From NCBI GenBank assembly GCA_038106185.1, contig JAYODE010000013.1:14547-78546 (forward strand): a DNA stretch of 64,000 nucleotides. The letters run 5' to 3'. Below the pieces are notes generated by a model that was not told the DNA's origin, searched no databases, and saw nothing but the letters and a program-made list of their open reading frames with translations. Shown here in pieces: positions 16,609-24,190 of this stretch. Numbering within the stretch: the first letter of the stretch is position 1; every line of letters starts with the position of its first letter. The position numbers and the translations under genes are program-made. This DNA is from UBA4582 sp038106185. Lineage in GTDB: Bacteria > Pseudomonadota > Gammaproteobacteria > Pseudomonadales > Azotimanducaceae.

Positions 16609-17643
16609 TCAGCGGTGTGCTGCCAACTGTTCCAGCAGCGGCAGCGTATCCGGCAGCGCCAAACACCCATCGGTAATACTCAGTCCGTATTCAGCCGTGA
16701 GCGAATAGTCCTGCCGACCTGCCTTCAGGTGACTCTCGAGCATAATGCCTCGAATAGGGCAATCCTCATTGCGCAACTGCGCACAAACGACCCTGACCAC
16801 CTCACGTTGGTTCTCGGGGTCTTTCTGGCTGTTGCCGTGAGAACAATCAATGATGATATTTTCAGCCAAATTATGCCGGCGCAATAAGGCTTGCGCGGCA
16901 CCAACCGATTCGGCGTCATAGTTTGTGCCTGATCGATCACCTCCGCGCAGGATCAAGTGACCATACTGGTTACCCCCCGTCTCATAAATCGCGGGCGCAC
17001 CTTCCTTGGTCAAGCTCGGAAACAGATGCCGATGACGGGCAGCACGAATCGCGTCGACTGCAACACCAACATCACCATCGGTACGGTTCTTGATGCCTAC
17101 CGGCATCGACAAACCCGAAGCCAGCTCGCGGTGAATTTGGCTTTCAGCCGTTCGAGCGCCAATCGCACCCCAACTGATCAGGTCAGCATAATACTGACCA
17201 AAGGTCGTATCCAAAAATTCGGTGCCACTTGGCAGTCCGATCTCAGCCACATCCAGCAACAACTTTCTCGCCAGGCGTAAGCCATGATTAATTCGATAAC
17301 TACCATCCAGGTCCGGATCATTGATCAGGCCTTTCCAGCCCACCACGGTTCGCGGCTTCTCAAAATAGACCCGCATAATAATCAACAGTTTGTCTTCCAG
17401 GTGGCGAGTACCAGCCCGTAGTAATTTGGCGTACTCAACAGCAGCAGCAGGATCATGGACAGAGCAGGGTCCAACAATCACAATCAGGCGCGGGTCCTGG
17501 CCATCAAGAATCGCTTCGATTCCGCGCCTTGAGTCCTCAACCAGACTCTGAGCAGCTTTGGAAGCAGGTAACTCCTCATATAACACAGCCGGCGATATCA
17601 GCGGCCGAATACGTTGAATATGCACATCATCCGTGGCGGGCAT
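16609..17643 (-). CDS. aroG: 3-deoxy-7-phosphoheptulonate (DAHP) synthase, class I alpha (AroF/G/H type)
   Basis: 344 residues, close to the E. coli AroG/F/H length of about 350. It condenses phosphoenolpyruvate with erythrose-4-phosphate, the first step of the shikimate pathway. Landmarks are VIVGPCSVHDP, IMRVYFEKPRTVVGWKG, the SWGAIGARTAESQ block, GIKNRTDG, the metal-binding DCSHGNSQK and the late IMLESHL. The N-terminal extension matches the feedback-sensitive class, but which aromatic amino acid inhibits it cannot be told; the symbol stands for the family. Its start overlaps the end of the broken MFS gene by 17 nt. Confidence 0.93.
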   Translation of the reverse strand: MPATDDVHIQRIRPLISPAVLYEELPASKAAQSLVEDSRRGIEAILDGQDPRLIVIVGPCSVHDPAAAVEYAKLLRAGTRHLEDKLLIIMRVYFEKPRTVVGWKGLINDPDLDGSYRINHGLRLARKLLLDVAEIGLPSGTEFLDTTFGQYYADLISWGAIGARTAESQIHRELASGLSMPVGIKNRTDGDVGVAVDAIRAARHRHLFPSLTKEGAPAIYETGGNQYGHLILRGGDRSGTNYDAESVGAAQALLRRHNLAENIIIDCSHGNSQKDPENQREVVRVVCAQLRNEDCPIRGIMLESHLKAGRQDYSLTAEYGLSITDGCLALPDTLPLLEQLAAHR

Positions 17644-18371
17644 GAATCACTTCCTCCTGGCGGACCCAAAAAGCCGCCATCAACAATAGCACGAGTAAAC
17701 CAAGACAGATTTTAACCGCAACGTTATAGCTGCCATAGTAATCCAGACCAAGACTGAATGCTGCCGGCCCGACGGCACTGGCAAACACCGTCAAGGCCGT
17801 ATTCAAGGCACTGATCTCACCAAGATGCAGCGGACCAAAAAAACGAATAAAAGCCAGATTTGAGGCAACGCCCCAAAGGCCCCCACCAGCGCCGAAGCCA
17901 AGCGCCANNNNNNNNNNNNNNNNNNNNNNNNNNNNNNNNNNNNNNNNNNNNNNNNNNNNNNNNNNNNNNNNNNNNNNNNNNNNNNNNNNNNNNNNNNNNN
18001 NNNNNNNCAAGCGCCAGCAACCAGAATCCCCAGCGCTGCTCAAGATAAAGCAATCCAGTGGCGCCGAAAATAAAACAGAGCAGCATCAGCAACAGAAAAG
18101 GCTTTAGCCGGTGTCGATCGACAATGGCGCTGGCCAGCAAATTGACTACCGTTGAGCAGACCGCAGCGGTCAGAAAGATTGATGAGCCTATGGTGCCCAC
18201 GAGATAGGCCATGGATAGCTGGGTTCGACTCAACCCCAGCCCTTAGATAAAAGCGTCAGTAAAGACCGCCATACCCATTGTCTGACCCGGAATAATGCAG
18301 AGAAATCCCATCGTGCTGAAGGCCCAGATCACCCAACCATAAAAGACTGGGCTGTTCCTTGGGTTAAGCAC
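17627..18371 (-). pseudogene. MFS transporter, interrupted by a nonsense codon and by an assembly gap
   Basis: Reading the reverse strand from a GTG at 18369-18371 (or TTG 18378-18380) gives MLNPRNSPVFYGWVIWAF, then GFLCIIPGQTMGMAVFTDAFI, then a TAA (18243-18245), then GLGLSRTQLSMAYLVGTIGS in the same frame. MFS relatives normally have a sense codon (often Glu) in that place, so TAA looks like a one-base change. After the N run the frame continues with GAGGGLWGVASNLAFIRFF and the last two helices. Only about 215 of the usual 400 residues are visible. The domain order is that of an oxalate/formate-like or monocarboxylate MFS carrier, but the substrate is unknown. Confidence 0.75.
17908..18007. 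other. assembly gap (100 N) flanked by a 9-bp repeat
   Basis: Exactly 100 N inside the MFS gene. The last bases before it and the first after it share CAAGCGCCA, so a false contig join is possible. Confidence 0.98.
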
Positions 18372-18500
18372 TGCCCTCAACCAGCGGCCCGCAGCATAAC
18401 AACTGCTGGGGGAATGGGGCGAATTAGGTGATAATTCTTAGATCAGCACACACCTGGACCATGGGGCCACCCAAATTCAACGACAGTAGCGAGGCTCATC

Positions 18501-19364
18501 GTGATATTTACCGAACAGGATATGGATTTCGCGCAGGTCGAGGGAATTACGCTCCAGGGCGTGCTCTATAGACCCTCTGTTCCGGCTGGCACCGACCTGC
18601 CCGTTTTGATTGATATTCACGGTGGTGCCTGGTCGTCTCTGCATCGCAAAGCCGGCCGCCACTATTGCCGAGCGTTAGCCAGTCGCGGTCTGTGCGTGTT
18701 CGCGATCGACTTTCGCCAAGGCCCTGACTTCAAACATCCGGCGGCCAGCAGCGATATAGCCGCCGCGGTGCGTTTCATTCGAACCACAGATGCACTGCAG
18801 CTGAAACCCAGTTCCGTCAGCCTGATCGGCAGCTCAAGTGGTGGACACCTGGCACTCCTGGTCGCCCTCAATCCGGATATCCAGGACCATCACCAAACGC
18901 CGATCAACACGGGTTCTGGTTTCCAGCTGGCGCCAACTATCAGCGCGCGAGTCGACCGAGTCATTGGCCTATGGCCTGTATCAAACCCGATTGCCCGCTA
19001 CCAATATGTCCTGGCCCGTCTTCACGAGGACCCAGAAAGCTGGATCAATTTTGCGCCGAACCGCTTGGCAGAAGGCCACAGAGCCTACTTCGGCGACACT
19101 CGAACCATGCAGGCAGCAAGCATCCAGCAGCTACTGGCGACAGAAGCCTTCAGTGAGCTGCCGCCGCTGCTCATTGTCCAGCCGGCGTTGGATCAGAATG
19201 TGCCTATCTTCATGAGCCAAACCCTGCTTGGCGGCTACGAGGCCGCCGGCGGTATCGCCCGCTATCACGAATATGCCGGCGTCGAACACGGTTTCGCTCA
19301 TGCCGAGGGCCCCCAGACTGATACCTGCATCAATGACATCCTCGCCTTCATTCGTTCGACTTGA
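18501..19364 (+). CDS. alpha/beta hydrolase (hormone-sensitive-lipase-like esterase)
   Basis: 287 residues starting at GTG 18501, with GAGG 10 nt upstream. The oxyanion motif HGGAW (about 42), the nucleophile elbow GSSSGGH (Ser about 115), the acid in PALDQNVP (about 236) and the His in VEHGFAH (about 268) make a full triad of the HSL/carboxylesterase type. No signal peptide is seen, so it is cytoplasmic. It probably cleaves a short acyl ester or lactone; the context gives no substrate. Confidence 0.88.
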   Translation: MIFTEQDMDFAQVEGITLQGVLYRPSVPAGTDLPVLIDIHGGAWSSLHRKAGRHYCRALASRGLCVFAIDFRQGPDFKHPAASSDIAAAVRFIRTTDALQLKPSSVSLIGSSSGGHLALLVALNPDIQDHHQTPINTGSGFQLAPTISARVDRVIGLWPVSNPIARYQYVLARLHEDPESWINFAPNRLAEGHRAYFGDTRTMQAASIQQLLATEAFSELPPLLIVQPALDQNVPIFMSQTLLGGYEAAGGIARYHEYAGVEHGFAHAEGPQTDTCINDILAFIRST

Positions 19365-19459
19365 TTTACCAAGCACAATCCGAATAATGCGCCCAGCAAA
19401 GTCGCGCTCGCTTGCTCGGCTCAACTGCACCATTCAACAGTCAGCCTTAAGGAACCTCC

Positions 19460-19999
19460 ATGCGCCTCGAAGCCGTCGCCGTCGGCGATAACCCCCCCAA
19501 CGATATCAACGTCATCATTGAGGTACCCGTTGGTGGTGAACCTATCAAGTACGAGATGGACAAGGCCTCCGGGGCCATGGTGGTAGATCGTTTTCTCTAT
19601 ACCTCCATGCGTTATCCGGGAAATTACGGATTTGTACCTCACACTCTCTCAGATGATGGCGACCCCACTGACGTCATCATTGCCAGTACCCGTGCTATCA
19701 CGCCCGGCGCCATCATGAACTGCCGCCCCATTGGCGTCTTAATGATGTCTGATGAAGCCGGTGGAGATGAGAAGATTCTGGCGGTTCCCAGCTCACGCTT
19801 GACTCGACGCTACGAGAAAATTCGTAATTATGACGATCTGCCGGCGATCACCCTGCAGCAAATTGAACACTTTTTCGAACACTACAAAGACCTGGAGTCG
19901 GATAAGTGGGTCAAGGTCGAAGGCTGGGGCGACGTTAACCGCGCCAAGCAACTGATTCAAGAAGCCATCCAACGCGCCAAGGATGCAGCACCAAACTAA
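19460..19999 (+). CDS. ppa: inorganic pyrophosphatase, family I
   Basis: 179 residues, the usual length for bacterial family I soluble pyrophosphatase. It hydrolyses pyrophosphate to two phosphates and pulls biosynthetic reactions forward. The metal-binding signature DDGDPTDVI is at about 65-73; NVIIEVPVGGEPIKYEMDK and RYPGNYGFVP are typical. A strong AAGGA lies 8 nt before the ATG, and a hairpin follows the stop. Confidence 0.96.
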   Translation: MRLEAVAVGDNPPNDINVIIEVPVGGEPIKYEMDKASGAMVVDRFLYTSMRYPGNYGFVPHTLSDDGDPTDVIIASTRAITPGAIMNCRPIGVLMMSDEAGGDEKILAVPSSRLTRRYEKIRNYDDLPAITLQQIEHFFEHYKDLESDKWVKVEGWGDVNRAKQLIQEAIQRAKDAAPN

Positions 20000-20010
20000 A
20001 GTGCTCAAAT

Positions 20011-20034
20011 AGCGCCTTGCCACGCCAAGGCGCT
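20011..20034 (+). terminator. hairpin after ppa
   Basis: AGCGCCTTG (20011-20019) pairs perfectly with CAAGGCGCT (20026-20034) around a 6-nt loop, 11 nt after the ppa stop. No T tract follows. Confidence 0.55.
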
Positions 20035-20074
20035 TGCCGCTGGCATCAATTTAGCCCACTTCAGCCATTACTTT

Positions 20075-20094
20075 TACTAAAACGCGTCTTAGTA
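20075..20094. promoter_or_regulatory. palindromic operator candidate for the TetR-type regulator
   Basis: TACTAAAACG followed by CGTCTTAGTA is a 20-bp inverted repeat with one mismatch, 59 bases before the regulator's ATG. A second copy of its centre, AAACTCGTCTT, lies at 20101-20111, 21 bp (two helical turns) from AAACGCGTCTT at 20080-20090. This is the arrangement expected for autoregulation by a TetR dimer. Confidence 0.55.
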
Positions 20095-20153
20095 TTATTG
20101 AAACTCGTCTTGCTTTTCTATAGCCTGTGGGCTTAGAGGCATTCGAGCGATTT

Positions 20154-20849
20154 ATGAGCAAAAGAGAAAGCAACCGAGACGAAAAGCGGCAGCTTATTGT
20201 CGATACGGCTCGCCATTTAATGCAGGTTCGAGAAGTCTCGGATTTTTCCATGCGAACCCTGGCTGAAGTAGCAGGCGTCAGTAGCGCCACGCCCTATGCA
20301 TTATTTGGCTCAAAACAGGCGCTGATTGCCGCCGTCATGGATACCGACTTCGCCAATTTTCTGGACGCTCTCATGGCGGAGCCGATGCAAGGCTTCAGCG
20401 TCTTCTTTCGGCTCGTCGATGTCACCAAAGAACTGTTTGAGAAGGACGCAGGCTATTATCGTACCGGGGTTCAGGCAATTGACGCAACCACAGACCAAAC
20501 CCTGACATCTGCTTTCAGTCTGCCCCGCCAAGGCTTGTTCAAAGACCTGGTGAGCGCAGCTATCCAGCGCGGTGAAATCAGTCACCAAGTCAATCCAGAT
20601 TCTCTGGCTCTGAGCCTGGGCCACCAACTCTATGGCTGGGTACAAGCCTGGGCAAAGGGTGTCATTGACCTGCCCGAGATGGTCGCTCGCGCCAAGTTTG
20701 GTCTGGGCTTGGACCTGGCTGCCGTGGCAACCGATGACCATCGTGCGCCATTACTGGCGCAGGTCTGGATTATTCAGGACACCCTACCTGAGGCCAGAGG
20801 CCTGGCCGCCATGCGCAACTTCAATCCTATTAAAGAGGCAAAAGCGTGA
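20154..20849 (+). CDS. TetR/AcrR family transcriptional regulator
   Basis: 231 residues from ATG 20154 (a GTG at 20127 would add nine residues). The helix-turn-helix is clear: RQLIVDTARHLM, then FSMRTLAEVAGVSSATPYALFGSKQALI, with the usual TPYALF recognition helix ending. The C-terminal ligand domain is helical and unlike the classical drug regulators, so the inducer is unknown. A palindrome sits just upstream. The gene overlaps a 75-codon ORF by GTGA, and the group may control the nearby amidohydrolase operon. Confidence 0.88.
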   Translation: MSKRESNRDEKRQLIVDTARHLMQVREVSDFSMRTLAEVAGVSSATPYALFGSKQALIAAVMDTDFANFLDALMAEPMQGFSVFFRLVDVTKELFEKDAGYYRTGVQAIDATTDQTLTSAFSLPRQGLFKDLVSAAIQRGEISHQVNPDSLALSLGHQLYGWVQAWAKGVIDLPEMVARAKFGLGLDLAAVATDDHRAPLLAQVWIIQDTLPEARGLAAMRNFNPIKEAKA

Positions 20850-21073
20850 TTAAAGTCAGAAGATCCATTCATCCAGGCGCAGCAGATACCTGGGAGTCCA
20901 TTGCCGTTCGAGAGTTGCCTGCAGTCTCACTCGCTGACGGGGTTGCCAGCTTGCAAAGCTGGAACCTGCACGTTTTCAGCCGTGCGCCGGCGGCACCTGA
21001 CTCGCCTCGAGCCGGGAATCCGATTCTGCCCAGCGACCTGATATTTGTCGAGCCGCCGCAGCCTTCTCGATGA
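20846..21073 (+). CDS. small protein of unknown function, coupled to tetR
   Basis: 75 codons beginning with a GTG that overlaps the regulator's stop codon (GTGA). The sequence MIKVRRSIHPGAADTWESIA is polar, with a Pro-rich tail and no signal peptide, membrane helix or recognised motif. The overlap is the main evidence that it is translated. It could also be a chance frame, because it has no separate ribosome binding site. Confidence 0.45.
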   Translation: MIKVRRSIHPGAADTWESIAVRELPAVSLADGVASLQSWNLHVFSRAPAAPDSPRAGNPILPSDLIFVEPPQPSR

Positions 21074-21080
21074 GGCGGCA

Positions 21081-21311
21081 ATGAACGAAGCAAAGATTGT
21101 CGGCGTGCGGCTGGCGCCCGCCCATGAGGGTGACGTGGAAATGATCATTGATATTCGCCATGAGAATGGCGGCATGTCCCAGGTACCGCTCGATCATTTC
21201 GCAACCCAGGCCCTGTTAAATGCTTGTGCTGCCGAGGTCGCAGACGACCTTATCGGACACACCTGGAGCAAGGTACGGGATGCCTTACAGATTTCTTTTG
21301 GCCGCTTTTAA
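21081..21311 (+). CDS. small acidic protein of unknown function
   Basis: 76 codons from ATG 21081, with GAGG 6-9 bases upstream. The sequence begins MNEAKIVGVRLAPAHEGDVE, then alternates hydrophobic and charged residues (MIIDIRHENGG) and ends with a helix-like TWSKVRDALQISFGRF. It looks like a folded globular domain of beta strands plus helix. I do not recognise the family. It ends a run of tetR and two small genes and is followed within 5 bp by a tandem array. Confidence 0.6.
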   Translation: MNEAKIVGVRLAPAHEGDVEMIIDIRHENGGMSQVPLDHFATQALLNACAAEVADDLIGHTWSKVRDALQISFGRF

Positions 21312-21315
21312 ACCG

Positions 21316-21392
21316 GCTTTTTGGACGAGCTTTTTAGACAGATTTTTTAGACAGGCTTTTTAGACAGGCTCTTTAGACAGGCTTGTAGACAG
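21316..21392. repeat. 13-bp tandem array, six copies
   Basis: Units of GCTTTTTAGACAG and close variants lie at 21316, 21329, 21342, 21355, 21368 and 21381 (the last is 12 bp). It begins 5 bases after a stop codon whose own region (CGCTTTTAAACCGGCTTTTT) resembles the unit. Confidence 0.95.
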
Positions 21393-21431
21393 ACTAAGGT
21401 ACATAGTCAATGACAGTTGCGAACCCTCATT

Positions 21432-21567
21432 ATTGAACACTCAACAGGANNNNNNNNNNNNNNNNNNNNNNNNNNNNNNNNNNNNNNNNNNNNNNNNNNN
21501 NNNNNNNNNNNNNNNNNNNNNNNNNNNNNNNNNNNNNNNNNNNNNNNNNATTGAACACTCAACAGGA
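21432..21567. repeat. 18-bp direct repeat flanking an assembly gap
   Basis: ATTGAACACTCAACAGGA occurs at 21432-21449, ending at the gap, and again at 21550-21567, starting right after it. The second copy carries the AGGAG ribosome binding site of the amidohydrolase. The two ends may be the same sequence, with the gap an artefact of an unmerged overlap, or two units of another array. Confidence 0.95.
21450..21549. other. assembly gap (100 N)
   Basis: Exactly 100 N between two copies of the same 18-mer. Confidence 0.98.
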
Positions 21568-21575
21568 GTACTAAG

Positions 21576-23246
21576 ATGGATATCATCATCAGAAATGGCA
21601 CCATCGTCGATGGTAGCGGCCGCCCTGCCTACCTGGGCGACGTCGGCATCAGCGCGGGTCGCATCAAGCAAATAGGCCATGTCGAAGGCGAGGCTGCCAC
21701 CGAGATTGATGCCACGGGCAAGATGGTATCTCCTGGCTTTATCGACCCACATACTCATTTTGATGCTCAACTGCTATGGGATGGCGCGGCTAAGCCTGCT
21801 ATTGAGCATGGCGTTACGACTATCGTTCCCGGCAATTGCTCCTTGTCATTGGCACCCCTGAAAGCTGCCGACCGCATGAAACTCGTCGGCATGTTCAATC
21901 AAATTGAAGAAATGCCACTGATCGCCTTTGAACAAGGCGTCACCTGGAACTGGGAAACTTTCGAGGAATTCGTCGCCCGCATTCAGCAAGACCTGACCAT
22001 CAATGTCGCGCCGCTGGTGGGTCACAGCGTGCTGCGCCTGTGGGTCATGGGCAAGGCCGCGACCGAGCGCACCGCCACAGCCGCAGAAACTGCCGAGATG
22101 CAGTCGCTGTTGCGCCAGTGTCTGGATGCCGGTGCCATTGGCCTGTCCACCAGCTTTGTGGATATGGATGAAAAGCTCCAGCCCGTACCTAGCCGCTATG
22201 CGGATCATGCCGAGCTTGACGCCCTGTGTGCGGTAGTGGCCGAGTACAACCGCATTCTGCAGGTTGTGCACGAATTCTACGATATCGATCTAACCATCGG
22301 CCGTATCGATCAGCTGGCAGCGCTCAGCCTGAAGCACAAGATCACCACGACCCTGTCGCCTTTGTTTATCAACCGCGATGAGTTCACGGGCGTCGACCGG
22401 GTCATGGCTCGAATTGTTGAGCAGAATGCTACTGGCGCGCGAGTCTGGCCGCAGGTGCAGACTCGACCGATCGACATCAGCTTCAGCTTTGCCGTACCCA
22501 GTTTGTTGTTCATTCGCCTGCGAGGTTGGTACCGCATCATGCGGTTTGGTACCGTCGACACCATCATGGCAGCCTTTCAAGATGAGGCGCAACGGCAGCG
22601 ACTGGTCCAGGAAGCGAGCGTGATGAATGCCATGTGGTCAACGCTCATCCTGCGTCAGGTAAACACCGAGGCCAACCAGCAGTACGTCGGCAAGACGCTG
22701 GCAGAGATCGCCGAGCTGCGTGGTACCGATGCGTTGAATGTCATGATCGATCTGTCGCTGGAAGAGTCATTGGATGCCCATTTCCTGGCAGCCGATCGTG
22801 GTCACAACGACGACGCCAAGGTCGGCAGCATGCTTCGCCATCCAAATGTCATGATTGGCGCCAGTGATGGCGGCGCTCATATCCTGTCGTTTTCTACCTA
22901 CGGTGATACGGGTTATCTGCTGGGTCACTTTGTGCGTGACAAGCAACTGCTGACCATGGAAGAAGCCATTAAGAAAATCACCTCGGACACTGCTGACATC
23001 TGGTCGATTCCTGAGCGTGGTCTGTTGAAGCCGGGCTATATCGCTGATGTGACTATTTTTGATGCCAACACGATCGATCGAGGTCCTGAGTACTATGTGC
23101 AGGACGTGCCAGGTGATGGGCACCGGTATGTTCGAGATGCGATTGGCGTCGAAACCGTGATTATCGGTGGCGCTGTCGCCTTTGACCATCACACTGGCTA
23201 CACAGGCGAACACCGAGGTCGCGTGATAGGAGCACCGCAACAGTGA
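21576..23246 (+). CDS. amidohydrolase family protein (D-aminoacylase/N-acyl-D-amino-acid deacylase type)
   Basis: 556 residues. The N-terminus MDIIIRNGTIVDGSGRPAY and the metal-binding PGFIDPHTHFDAQLLWD (about 50-66) are typical, as are the later GNCSLSLAP, the VHEFYD metal region and GASDGGAHILSF (about 430). It belongs with N-acyl-D-amino-acid deacylases and related dihydropyrimidinase-fold enzymes that cut C-N bonds, using one or two zinc ions. The start ATG 21576 has AGGAG 8 nt upstream. Its TGA overlaps the GTG of the epoxide hydrolase-like gene. Confidence 0.88.
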   Translation: MDIIIRNGTIVDGSGRPAYLGDVGISAGRIKQIGHVEGEAATEIDATGKMVSPGFIDPHTHFDAQLLWDGAAKPAIEHGVTTIVPGNCSLSLAPLKAADRMKLVGMFNQIEEMPLIAFEQGVTWNWETFEEFVARIQQDLTINVAPLVGHSVLRLWVMGKAATERTATAAETAEMQSLLRQCLDAGAIGLSTSFVDMDEKLQPVPSRYADHAELDALCAVVAEYNRILQVVHEFYDIDLTIGRIDQLAALSLKHKITTTLSPLFINRDEFTGVDRVMARIVEQNATGARVWPQVQTRPIDISFSFAVPSLLFIRLRGWYRIMRFGTVDTIMAAFQDEAQRQRLVQEASVMNAMWSTLILRQVNTEANQQYVGKTLAEIAELRGTDALNVMIDLSLEESLDAHFLAADRGHNDDAKVGSMLRHPNVMIGASDGGAHILSFSTYGDTGYLLGHFVRDKQLLTMEEAIKKITSDTADIWSIPERGLLKPGYIADVTIFDANTIDRGPEYYVQDVPGDGHRYVRDAIGVETVIIGGAVAFDHHTGYTGEHRGRVIGAPQQ

Positions 23247-24190
23247 TTACCGAGCGTCGTATCAAGACCAATGGCATCTACCTCAACATTGCCGAGGCCG
23301 GCGAAGGTCCGCTGGTACTCATGCTTCATGGTTTTCCCGAATCCTGGTACTCCTGGCGCCATCAGTTCGAGCCCCTGGCTCGCGCCGGCTACAAGGCGGT
23401 GGCTCCAGACATGCGGGGCTATGGCAAGAGCGATAAGCCGAACGACATCAGCGCTTACAACCAGGTTGAGGTCGTCAACGACATTATGGGCCTGATACCA
23501 GCGCTGGGCTATGAAACCGCCATCGTTCTGGGCCATGACTGGGGTGCACCCACGGCCTGGAGTTGCGCCCTGCACCACTCAAGCAAGGTGACGGCAGTTG
23601 GCGCCCTGTCAGTACCCTTCGTGCCTCGAGGTGATGAGCCACCTATCCAACGGATGCGTCAGCTGTTTAAAGACCAATTCTTCTATCAGTTGTACTTTCA
23701 GACGCCGGGCGTGGCGGAAGCAGAGCTGGAGACGGATATTCGAGCCTCACTGCGCAAGTTTTATCATATGGCCTCTGGCGACTTTGACTTGACAACCTAC
23801 ACCCCTAAAGGCCCCAACGATAATTTGTTTGCCGGGGTTAGCGATCCAGGCAAGCTGGGCGACTGGTGCAGCGAAACCGATCTGGACTTTTACACGCAAG
23901 CCTTTGAGCACAGCCGATTTCGTGGTCCCTTAAATTACTATCGGGCGCAGGACATCACCTGGGAACTCACGAAAGGCGCGCCGACGACTATCGAGCAGCC
24001 GGCCCTGTTTATGGCGGGTGACAGAGATGGCGTTATCATGATGGCAGCCGACGCGCTCAAGGCGATGCCGCAACGAGTACCGAACCTGAGGCTTAATGAG
24101 CTGATTCCGGGTGCCGGCCACTGGACTCAGCAGGAAGCACCGAATGAAGTTAACCGCGGCATTCTGCAATTTCTAGAAGGATTACACTGA
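23243..24190 (+). CDS. alpha/beta hydrolase, epoxide hydrolase-like
   Basis: 315 residues from a GTG that overlaps the previous stop (GTGA). HGFPESWYSWRHQ (oxyanion region), GHDWGAP with an Asp nucleophile (about 94), an AGDRDGV acid and GHWTQ (His about 293) form the Asp-His-acid triad of soluble epoxide hydrolases. LNYYR supplies a possible ring-opening tyrosine. An Asp rather than a Ser nucleophile points to epoxide or haloalkane hydrolysis rather than esterase activity. Neighbours on both sides overlap, so the three proteins probably act on one compound. Confidence 0.9.
   Translation: MITERRIKTNGIYLNIAEAGEGPLVLMLHGFPESWYSWRHQFEPLARAGYKAVAPDMRGYGKSDKPNDISAYNQVEVVNDIMGLIPALGYETAIVLGHDWGAPTAWSCALHHSSKVTAVGALSVPFVPRGDEPPIQRMRQLFKDQFFYQLYFQTPGVAEAELETDIRASLRKFYHMASGDFDLTTYTPKGPNDNLFAGVSDPGKLGDWCSETDLDFYTQAFEHSRFRGPLNYYRAQDITWELTKGAPTTIEQPALFMAGDRDGVIMMAADALKAMPQRVPNLRLNELIPGAGHWTQQEAPNEVNRGILQFLEGLH

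Noticed and set aside
18243..18245. Recoded stop codon in the MFS gene
   Set aside because: TAA is not recoded in known bacteria with selenocysteine or pyrrolysine; an error or nonsense mutation is simpler.
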